13,720 nucleotides of DNA from Acidaminococcaceae bacterium. GTDB taxonomy: Bacteria; Bacillota; Negativicutes; Acidaminococcales; Acidaminococcaceae. Below the pieces are notes generated by a model. It was not told the origin of the DNA, did not search any database, and saw only the letters and a program-made list of their open reading frames with translations. The position numbers were made by a program, and so were the translations under genes. Location: contig DOSQ01000193.1 of the NCBI GenBank assembly GCA_003512125.1, positions 1 to 13,720 of the forward strand. The letters run 5' to 3'. This document shows, in pieces, positions 1-5,791 of this stretch (position 1 is its first letter; each line of letters begins with the position of its first letter).

Positions 1-96
1 GATCCCCGTCAGTATCTGGGGCCTGCCCGGGAAGCCATCAAAGCCATGGTCGCCCATAAGATGCGCGATGTGCTCAACTGTTCTGGTAAAGCATAA
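1..96 (+). CDS. fba: Class II fructose-1,6-bisphosphate aldolase, C-terminal 31 residues (partial)
   Basis: Reading frame 1 is open from the window edge to a TAA at 94-96 and encodes 31 residues. It begins DPRQYLGPAREAIKAMV and ends in SGKA. This matches the conserved end of class II (zinc-dependent) fructose-bisphosphate aldolases, where DPRK-(F/Y)-(I/L)-GP-(A/G)-R-(D/E)-AIK leads into the last helix. The enzyme cleaves fructose-1,6-bisphosphate to glyceraldehyde-3-phosphate and dihydroxyacetone phosphate in glycolysis and runs in reverse in gluconeogenesis. The catalytic zinc ligands lie upstream of the window, so activity cannot be judged. A strong terminator follows 18 bases after the stop, so this gene ends its transcription unit here and converges on the aminotransferase gene. 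The call rests only on the C-terminal signature, but that signature is distinctive. Confidence 0.8.
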   Translation, partial: DPRQYLGPAREAIKAMVAHKMRDVLNCSGKA

Positions 97-114
97 CCAT
101 TATACACCAACTGC

Positions 115-153
115 AAAACAGGCAACCGGCCAAAGCCAGCTGCCTGTTTTTTT
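115..153 (+). terminator. Rho-independent terminator of the aldolase gene
   Basis: A 10-bp perfect stem pairs AAAACAGGCA (115-124) with TGCCTGTTTT (141-150), with a 16-base GC-rich loop that can fold further (GGC/GCC). The U-run on the + strand is T7 (147-153). Read on the - strand the stem is followed by only four T, so it may also stop transcription coming from the convergent aminotransferase gene, less efficiently. No better - strand terminator is visible between 154 and 243. Confidence 0.85.
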
Positions 154-243
154 AATGTGCACTATCCTGTTTCAAAAAAGATTACATCGATCCTGCTCCC
201 GATAGCTGACCTGCAAGAACGAACTATCCGGAACGATTCTGCC

Positions 244-1434
244 TTAAATATGCCCCGGATACTGTTTTACAGCTTCCGCCAGAAGCGCCAGCGCCTTTTC
301 AAGGTCTTCGCAATTTAACACATAGGCCAGCCGGGCCTCGTCCACGCCTTTGCCCGGGGTTGCGTAAAATCCGTTGCCGGGGGCGATCATAACCGTCTCT
401 CCGTTAACGTCAAAGTCCTGCAACAGCCAGATAGCGAATTTCTCCGCATCGTCAACCGGGAATTTGACCATTACATAGAAAGCCCCTTTCGGCTGGGAAG
501 AAACCAGTCCCGGAATCTTCGCCAGACCGGCCGCAATGGTATCACGGCGTTTCTTATACTCTTTGTTTACCTCTTCCAGATACGAAGCCGGGGTATCATA
601 CAAGGCTGCCGCACCGACCTGCTCTACCATAGGAACGCACAGGCGGGCCTGGCACATTTTCATAAACTGTGCGCACAGTTCATCGTTTTTGGTAATGACG
701 CAGCCGATACGGGCGCCGCAGGCACTGTAGCGCTTGGAAACGGAATCAACCATGATCAGGTTCTGTTCCAGCTCTTCGTACGTGCCAAAGCTGGTATAGG
801 TTCCGTCGTAAACGAATTCCCGGTACACTTCGTCCGCAATCAGCGCTATATTATATTTTTTTACAATGGCAGCAATCATATCCATTTCCTGTTTGGTATA
901 AACCACGCCGGTAGGGTTACCGGGATTGGTCAGCAGGATCGCCCGGGTCTTGCTGTTAATGTACTTTTCAATCGTTGCCTGATCCGGCAGGCGGTAGCCC
1001 TCTTCAGCGTAGGTAGGCACCGCCGTTACCTTAGCGCTGGCCAGTCTGGCAAAAGTTGTATAGTTGGCATAATACGGTTCAAACACCAGAATTTCGTCGC
1101 CGGGGTCGCACAGGCTGAAAATCGCCATTTCCAATGCTTCGCTGCCGCCGTTGGTGATGAAGATATTTTTTGTTTCATAGTGGATGCCCCAGGCGTCATA
1201 ATACTTCTGGATTGCTTTGATCAGGTTCATGTCGCCCTGAGAATTCCCATACGCCACTACTTCCGGGTCAAAATTACGGATGGCTTCCATGAATTTAGGC
1301 GAAGTCGCAATATCCGGCTGCCCGATGTTCAGATGATACACCTTTTTACCTTTCTTTTTGGCCGCATCTGCATAAGGCACCAGTTTGCGGATCGGAGAAG
1401 CAGTCATGCCCAGCGCGCGTTCTGAAATTTTCAT
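244..1434 (-). CDS. PLP-dependent aminotransferase, class I/II (aspartate aminotransferase-like)
   Basis: This is a 396-residue fold-type I aminotransferase, a normal length for the aspartate aminotransferase family. Visible residues are the cofactor-binding N170 within NPGNPTG (170-176), D201 in the ADEVY motif, Y204, the Schiff-base lysine K234 in SVSKRYS, R242 in GARIG, and the substrate carboxylate-binding arginine R368 in EARLAYV. It would be a cytosolic enzyme moving an amino group between an amino acid and a 2-oxo acid. The substrate is not readable from sequence; aspartate, aromatic amino acids or alanine are all possible. The ATG at 1432-1434 is preceded by GAGGAGG (1441-1447) with 6 bases between, which fixes the start. 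The gene has its own promoter candidate at 1532-1560 and is separated from the upstream EamA gene by a terminator, so it is probably monocistronic. Confidence 0.9.
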   Translation of the reverse strand: MKISERALGMTASPIRKLVPYADAAKKKGKKVYHLNIGQPDIATSPKFMEAIRNFDPEVVAYGNSQGDMNLIKAIQKYYDAWGIHYETKNIFITNGGSEALEMAIFSLCDPGDEILVFEPYYANYTTFARLASAKVTAVPTYAEEGYRLPDQATIEKYINSKTRAILLTNPGNPTGVVYTKQEMDMIAAIVKKYNIALIADEVYREFVYDGTYTSFGTYEELEQNLIMVDSVSKRYSACGARIGCVITKNDELCAQFMKMCQARLCVPMVEQVGAAALYDTPASYLEEVNKEYKKRRDTIAAGLAKIPGLVSSQPKGAFYVMVKFPVDDAEKFAIWLLQDFDVNGETVMIAPGNGFYATPGKGVDEARLAYVLNCEDLEKALALLAEAVKQYPGHI

Positions 1435-1531
1435 TTTTTTCCTCCTCTTTGACGAGATACTATAAGATTATCCTGTTTTCCCATATCCTCAGGGGGACGC
1501 TGATTAAAAACCAAAAACCTTACAGCTATAA

Positions 1532-1560
1532 ATTATATAGTAATCAGGAAAAAGCCGCAA
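1532..1560 (-). promoter_or_regulatory. Candidate sigma-A promoter of the aminotransferase gene
   Basis: On the - strand a perfect TATAAT -10 (1532-1537) lies 17 bases from TTGCGG (1555-1560), a 3/6 match to the -35 consensus. The predicted transcript would start near 1525 and have a leader of about 90 bases ahead of the ATG at 1434. The -35 overlaps the end of the U-tract of the EamA terminator. I see no riboswitch or T-box fold in the leader. Confidence 0.5.
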
Positions 1561-1591
1561 AAAAAATAGTGTAAAAGATTTTACACTATTT
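1559..1591 (-). terminator. Intrinsic terminator after the EamA transporter gene (13-bp perfect inverted repeat)
   Basis: AAATAGTGTAAAA (1564-1576) and TTTTACACTATTT (1579-1591) are perfect inverted repeats separated by two bases. On the - strand the hairpin runs into eight T (complement of A at 1559-1566, partly within the stem). It lies 53 bases past the EamA stop codon and probably ends the codY-metallophosphoesterase-EamA transcript. The stem is unusually AT-rich for a terminator. The dyad also abuts the aminotransferase promoter, so a second role as an operator is possible. Confidence 0.75.
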
Positions 1592-1644
1592 ATAAAACAG
1601 GGTCTGAATTCCCAAAAGTATATTGTACACAGAATACGGGTCTT

Positions 1645-2607
1645 TCACCCCTGTTTCCGGCCCGGTAACGGAATCTGCACCAGGACAATGGCAGCAAACA
1701 TTACTACGCAGCCCAGCATTTCCCGGGAGCTCATCTGTTCCCCGAGTAATACCGCCCCGGCAATAACCGCAAAAACAGATTCCAGGCTCATCAGCAATGA
1801 GGCAATGGTGGGGTCCGTATATTTCTGGGCAACGATCTGCAGCGTGTAACCGATACCGCCCGAAACGACACCGCAATACAAAATCGGAACTGCGGCAGAC
1901 ACAATACCAGCCCAGGACGGCGTTTCGACTGCAGCCGCAACCACTGCGGAAAAAAATGCTGCCGTAGTAAACTGTACAGCCGCCAGTTCAATGGGACTGG
2001 CAACCTTTACAAAGTAATCGCAGCATAAGATGTGGCCGCTGAACATCAGCGCGCAGATACAGACCAGAATGTCGCCCCGGGTAAGGCTGAAATCTTCTTT
2101 TACGCATAACAGATACATCCCGCCAATGCCAATAAAGACCGCCAGCCAGACAAGCCACGTGTTTTTCTTTTTAAACAGGACAAAATTCAGTATAGGCACA
2201 AGAAGCATATACATGGCCGTGATAAATCCGGCCTTTCCTGCAGTCGTATACACCACGCCCATCTGCTGGAAGACACTGCCCGCTGTCAGGAACAGGCCGC
2301 AGCAGACACCGCCTTTCAGTGTACTCTTCCATTGTGCCGCGTCTTCTTTTGTTCTTTGATCACACTCTGCTCCCGTCTCAGTGAACGATTGCGAAGCGGC
2401 AGCATGGCGCTGCAATTTCTCTTTGCTTTTTCTCCGTAAAACACTGGCAAGTCCGCCCACCATCACTGCCGCCAGCGCCATACGGGCCGCATTGAACGTA
2501 ATCGGTTCAATGCTGTCCATGCCCACGCGCTGAAACACGAAGGCAGTACCCCAGATTAATGCAGTCAGCAGCAACAGCAGGTTGCCTAACATTTTCGTAT
2601 TATTCAT
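1645..2607 (-). CDS. EamA/DMT-family membrane transporter
   Basis: This 320-residue protein of the drug/metabolite transporter superfamily has ten hydrophobic segments in two EamA repeats. The first starts with LLTALIWGTAFVFQRVG (about 14-30) and the second lies around residues 179-310, with the typical LLMSLESVFAVIAG segment (271-284) and LLGEQ (287-291). Such proteins sit in the cytoplasmic membrane and usually export amino acids, metabolites or drugs; the substrate cannot be predicted. Residues about 59-97 between helices 2 and 3 form a longer and more charged loop than usual. The ATG at 2605-2607 has no convincing ribosome-binding site: GAGAA lies about 16 bases upstream. It follows the metallophosphoesterase by 64 bases, with no terminator between them, so it is probably co-transcribed and weakly translated. 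Confidence 0.88.
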   Translation of the reverse strand: MNNTKMLGNLLLLLTALIWGTAFVFQRVGMDSIEPITFNAARMALAAVMVGGLASVLRRKSKEKLQRHAAASQSFTETGAECDQRTKEDAAQWKSTLKGGVCCGLFLTAGSVFQQMGVVYTTAGKAGFITAMYMLLVPILNFVLFKKKNTWLVWLAVFIGIGGMYLLCVKEDFSLTRGDILVCICALMFSGHILCCDYFVKVASPIELAAVQFTTAAFFSAVVAAAVETPSWAGIVSAAVPILYCGVVSGGIGYTLQIVAQKYTDPTIASLLMSLESVFAVIAGAVLLGEQMSSREMLGCVVMFAAIVLVQIPLPGRKQG

Positions 2608-2671
2608 TGGTTATTTAATAATTCTCAACTAAAAAACTGCAGTCTCAATCAAAAAAACGTCTGGCGCCGCC

Positions 2672-3778
2672 CTATCGCAATGTGATCACCACGATTTCCG
2701 GCGTACTGCCAATCCGGACGGGAGAACCCCACAGACCGTAACCGCAGGAAGTCACGCCCAGCATATTACCGAATTTTTTACTGCCGTAATCCAGCAGGTA
2801 CATACGCCGTGTCACCAGATTCAACGGTGCCTGCTGCCCGCCATGGGTATGGCCGGCCATGTACAGGTCATACCCGGCCCGTTCCGCTTCCCAAAAGCGC
2901 CGGGGCTGGTGTTCCAGCAGTAAATTTGCTTTTCCGGGATCACGGCGGCCGGCCAGCTGTTCAAGACAGGGGTTTTGTGGCCTTGTACGATAATCCTCCA
3001 GTCCCACAAGGTGAATATGGCAGGGCAGATCGACCGCCTCATCCACAAGCATACGGAACCCGACGGAACGGAACAGTTCCACTTCCCTCTGTATCCGCCC
3101 GTCAAAATGATCATGATTGCCTAAAATACTATACACACCGTAACGGCTGCGGATATTCTTCAGGGGTTCATAGCTTTTTTCCCGCAGCAGGTAATTAAGG
3201 CTGTTATCCACCTGATCGCCGCCAAACAGGACAACGTCAGCATTCTGCCGGTTTATCCTCTCTGCCAGCTCTTCTGCATACTGTCTTCCGAACAGGGAAC
3301 CCAGGTGGATATCTGTCACCAGCACGATTCTCACCGGCTGCGGAAGTTTTTTCCCCGTATCGTGTTCCACTTCCCTCACAACAGGATGCAATGCATTCCA
3401 GCCGCCATAAATTATAACCGCCATCACAACGATAAAGGCGCTTTTGGCATACATTGTATAAGTGTTTTGCCATGCAGCTCCATTCCCCGCGATAAAGCCG
3501 GCGATCCGCAGCAAAACATACAGAATCCCCGCATAAACGGAATAATGGAAAAAAGCCAGCCAGTACCCGCTCAGAAAGGCAAAGGGACGTAACAGCCCCG
3601 GCGCAATGTCAAGACCGGGGCCCCACACATTGACTGCGCAAAAAAGCACCGGTAAAAACAAAAAGAAACATAAAACAAAAGCGTGGTTTAAAAATGTAAA
3701 ACCACGCCGGTACATCAGCCAATATAGACCGGTCAGCAGCACTCCGGCCACCGACCAAAAATAGAAAAAACTTCTCAT
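2672..3778 (-). CDS. Membrane-anchored calcineurin-like metallophosphoesterase (YkuE/YaeI type)
   Basis: The 368-residue protein has an N-terminal membrane part of four or five hydrophobic segments (roughly 4-23, 29-52, 65-98, 114-127), followed by a metallophosphoesterase domain. The two-metal motifs are complete: DxH at D156-H158, GGD at 186-188, GNHDH at 220-224, the lone H290 in LLEHQP, and GHTHGGQ at 309-315. The C-terminus PVRIGSTPEIVVITL is typical of the family. Relatives hydrolyse phosphodiesters, in some cases UDP-diacylglucosamine or lipid substrates, but the substrate here is unknown. Reading back from ATG 3776-3778 meets a stop two codons upstream, so this is the earliest ATG start. 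The best purine-rich site (AGGGG, 3795-3799) is 16 bases away, which is too far for efficient use. It follows codY by 51 bases with no clear terminator, so it is probably part of the codY transcript. Confidence 0.88.
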   Translation of the reverse strand: MRSFFYFWSVAGVLLTGLYWLMYRRGFTFLNHAFVLCFFLFLPVLFCAVNVWGPGLDIAPGLLRPFAFLSGYWLAFFHYSVYAGILYVLLRIAGFIAGNGAAWQNTYTMYAKSAFIVVMAVIIYGGWNALHPVVREVEHDTGKKLPQPVRIVLVTDIHLGSLFGRQYAEELAERINRQNADVVLFGGDQVDNSLNYLLREKSYEPLKNIRSRYGVYSILGNHDHFDGRIQREVELFRSVGFRMLVDEAVDLPCHIHLVGLEDYRTRPQNPCLEQLAGRRDPGKANLLLEHQPRRFWEAERAGYDLYMAGHTHGGQQAPLNLVTRRMYLLDYGSKKFGNMLGVTSCGYGLWGSPVRIGSTPEIVVITLR

Positions 3779-3829
3779 AGTTTACTGGTTGTTTCCCCTG
3801 TGCTTTAAAAACAATTAAAAAAGTTTACA

Positions 3830-4603
3830 TCAATCATTCTGATTCCGGATCTCATCCAGCAAAAACTCATTTTTAACCTTAATGTACGTACCCTTCATCC
3901 CCAGCGATTTGGTCTCAATCAGGTTGGCGCTTTCAAACTTACGCATGGCGTTGACGATCACGGAACGGGTTATGCCGACCCTGTCCGCAATTTTTGACGC
4001 GATCAGGATCCCTTCCGTACCTTTCAGCTCTGCCAGGATATTGACGATCGCTTCCCATTCGGAGAAGGAAAGAGTGGAAAACGCGATCTGTACCATAGCC
4101 TTTTTACGCGCGTTTTCCTGGACCTGTACCTCGCGTTCCCGCAAAATTTCCACACCGATAACCGCCGCCGCATATTCAGCCAGCAGCAAATCATCGTCAT
4201 TAAAATCCCTGTCGTAACGGGCCAGAATCAGGGTCGCAATGCGATCGCCACTCCCGTTAACCGGCACGATCGTAGTCCGTTTCTCTCCATACATACACTT
4301 TTTGTCATCAACAAAGGAACATTTCTGCTCCTTATGGCTGATGTTGGAATTGGTTTCCGTCGTTTCACTGACAAATTCCATATACGTTTCCGGAAAACGC
4401 TGGCCGGCCAGCACCAGATCACGCATAATATCACATTCAAATTCATCCAGCAGACTATAACCCAAAATAGATCCGTCTACATCGATCACATAAACATTGC
4501 TGTCAATCAGATTTTTCAGCAATGACGCAACTTCTTTGTATTTGACACGTTCCCCGTTCTGCATCAGTTTGTTCAGTTTACGGGCCTTTTCAAGCAATTT
4601 CAT
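3830..4603 (-). CDS. codY: Global transcriptional regulator CodY
   Basis: The protein has 257 residues (B. subtilis CodY has 259) and matches the family along its whole length. An N-terminal GAF domain (about 1-155) contains the ligand-pocket RFPETY segment (69-74), TTIVPV (110-115) and FNDDDLLLAEY (134-144). A linker helix and a C-terminal winged helix follow, with the almost invariant recognition segment SKIADRVGITRSVIVNAMRK (203-222) and SLGMKGTYIKV (233-243). CodY senses branched-chain amino acids and usually GTP, and mainly represses nitrogen and amino-acid metabolism genes when nutrients are plentiful. The ATG is set by GGAGGTG (4609-4615), 5 bases upstream. The gene sits 32 bases behind xerC, without the hslVU genes of Bacillus. 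The GAF domain carries C95 and C103, and the position of the ligand-contacting Arg61 of Bacillus appears to be isoleucine. A CodY box lies in front of the upstream gene xerC. Confidence 0.97.
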   Translation of the reverse strand: MKLLEKARKLNKLMQNGERVKYKEVASLLKNLIDSNVYVIDVDGSILGYSLLDEFECDIMRDLVLAGQRFPETYMEFVSETTETNSNISHKEQKCSFVDDKKCMYGEKRTTIVPVNGSGDRIATLILARYDRDFNDDDLLLAEYAAAVIGVEILREREVQVQENARKKAMVQIAFSTLSFSEWEAIVNILAELKGTEGILIASKIADRVGITRSVIVNAMRKFESANLIETKSLGMKGTYIKVKNEFLLDEIRNQND

Positions 4604-4635
4604 TCGCGCACCTCCATTTGTAATACCTTTGTTGC

Positions 4636-5553
4636 TTACGCTCTCGGGAAATTATTCTGATATACTTTATTGATTCGTTCATTCGTAATATGGGTATAGA
4701 TCTGGGTCGTGGACAGACTTGCGTGTCCTAACAGTTCCTGGACCGCCCTCAAATCGGCCCCATGCTCCAGCAGATGTGTTGCAAAGGTATGCCGGATCGT
4801 ATGGGGACTGACATTTTTCTGCAATGCCAGTTTCTGCACATATTTATCCAGAATCCGGCGTACACTGCGGTCTGTCAATACCCCGCCCCGGTTATTTACA
4901 AAAACATACTGATGCTCTTTTTCATGGTATTTCTCCATCAGGGGCGAGCGGCTTTTGGCATAATAACGAAGAAAAGCCTCTTTACAGGTATGCCCGATAG
5001 GAACGATACGGTCTTTATTCCCCTTACCGTGCAGCAGGACAAACAGTCCGCTCAGATCAACATCCGATAACCGGAGACCCGCCAGTTCCGAAACACGGCA
5101 CCCGGTCGCATACAGCATTTCCAATACAGCCTGATCGCGTAACCCTAACGGCGTCGTATCGGGCAGCTCCAGGAGGGAATCAATCTCCGTTTCCTCCAGA
5201 AAAACCGGAAGCCGTTTATCCAGCTTCGGCGTACGTACCTTTGTAAAGGGATTCTGCCCTACATACTCTTCACGCAATAAAAATTTATAAAAAGAACGCA
5301 GGGAAGAAATGCGCCTGGCGATGGTCCGTCTGGCATAATTTTCGTGGTTGAGCCAGGCAAGATACGAACGGATATGAATGACCTGAACCTCATTCCAGTT
5401 GAAATCTTTTCCAGCTTTACCGGCCATAAACTGTTCAAAATCAGTAATATCCCTCCGGTAATTTTCCCCGGTCAGCCTGGAACCATTCTTCTCAACCAGC
5501 AGATAATTATAGAATTTTTCAGCCCACTCACTTCGCAGCTCTGCCTGTGACAA
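4636..5553 (-). CDS. xerC: Tyrosine recombinase XerC (chromosome-dimer resolution)
   Basis: This tyrosine site-specific recombinase has the SAM-like core-binding domain in the first third and a complete catalytic set. Numbered from the longest frame (308 residues from 5562), the residues are R156 in TGCRVSEL, K180 in HGKGNKDR, H254 and R257 in HTIRHTF, H280 in LLGHASL, and the nucleophile Y289 in QIYTHI. XerC normally acts with XerD at dif to resolve chromosome dimers at division. Its place between trmFO and codY matches codV of B. subtilis. Start choice: a GTG at 5562 overlaps the only good Shine-Dalgarno sequence (GAGGAG, 5562-5567) and so cannot use it. The TTG at 5551-5553 sits 8 bases downstream of that site and is preferred, giving 305 residues. 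It could also be a XerD-like paralogue, but the synteny argues for XerC. Confidence 0.93.
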   Translation of the reverse strand: MSQAELRSEWAEKFYNYLLVEKNGSRLTGENYRRDITDFEQFMAGKAGKDFNWNEVQVIHIRSYLAWLNHENYARRTIARRISSLRSFYKFLLREEYVGQNPFTKVRTPKLDKRLPVFLEETEIDSLLELPDTTPLGLRDQAVLEMLYATGCRVSELAGLRLSDVDLSGLFVLLHGKGNKDRIVPIGHTCKEAFLRYYAKSRSPLMEKYHEKEHQYVFVNNRGGVLTDRSVRRILDKYVQKLALQKNVSPHTIRHTFATHLLEHGADLRAVQELLGHASLSTTQIYTHITNERINKVYQNNFPRA

Positions 5554-5614
5554 TTGCTTCACTCCTCAACAATGCTGCCAATCCTCTGACTCTCATAACA
5601 CCAATGATATACGG

Positions 5615-5645
5615 TTTATATTCTATATCTGTGAAATTGAGTCAA
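5615..5645 (-). promoter_or_regulatory. Candidate promoter of the xerC-codY unit
   Basis: TTGACT (5640-5645, 5/6 match to -35) lies on the - strand upstream of xerC. The possible -10 elements have imperfect spacing: TATAAA (5615-5620) at 19 bases or TAGAAT (5620-5625) at 14 bases. A second option is TATTAT just downstream of the CodY box, with a poor -35. The unit plausibly starts in this 229-base gap, but the exact promoter is uncertain. Confidence 0.35.
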
Positions 5646-5666
5646 TTTATACTATCATGAATTTAG

Positions 5667-5686
5667 AAAATAAGCAAACTTATTTT
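5667..5686. other. AT-rich hairpin between trmFO and xerC
   Basis: AAAATAAG (5667-5674) pairs perfectly with CTTATTTT (5679-5686) across a CAAA loop. It lies about 105 bases beyond the trmFO stop. The stem is weak (mostly A-T), and the T-run on the + strand (5683-5689) is clearer than on the - strand. It might be a leaky terminator separating topA-trmFO from xerC-codY, or simply a by-product of the AT-rich spacer. Confidence 0.25.
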
Positions 5687-5701
5687 TTTAAAACAATAAT
5701 A

Positions 5702-5716
5702 AATTTTTTGAAAATT
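5702..5716 (-). promoter_or_regulatory. CodY-binding box upstream of xerC-codY
   Basis: The + strand reads AATTTTTTGAAAATT, which matches the published CodY consensus AATTTTCWGAAAATT at 14 of 15 positions. The - strand also matches at 14 of 15, since the motif is nearly palindromic. It lies 149 bases upstream of the preferred xerC start, in the intergenic region from which codY is most likely transcribed, so negative autoregulation is the simple reading. The region is very AT-rich, which raises the chance of a fortuitous match. Confidence 0.6.
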
Positions 5717-5737
5717 TAAATTTGAAGTTTAAATTTG
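5715..5737. repeat. Two tandem TTTAAATTTG direct repeats next to the CodY box
   Basis: TTTAAATTTG occurs at 5715-5724 and again, without mismatch, at 5728-5737, separated by AAG (period 13). The first copy overlaps the last two bases of the CodY box. It lies 55-77 bases after the trmFO stop. Possible roles are an AT-rich UP-like or bendable DNA element, or a second regulator site. Confidence 0.5.
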
Positions 5738-5791
5738 TATATTTTGTCCTGTAGTTGCCGAAACGTTCCAATATACTCTAATGGCAGATAA

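Noticed and set aside
1425..1440. CodY-like half-site overlapping the aminotransferase start codon
   Set aside because: Only about 10 of 15 positions match, and the matching bases are explained by the Met-Lys-Ile codons and the A-rich spacer.
5657..5719. Small + strand frame in the trmFO-xerC gap starting with MNLENKQTYFF
   Set aside because: About 20 codons with no ribosome-binding site, in AT-rich DNA that also contains the CodY box; nothing supports translation.
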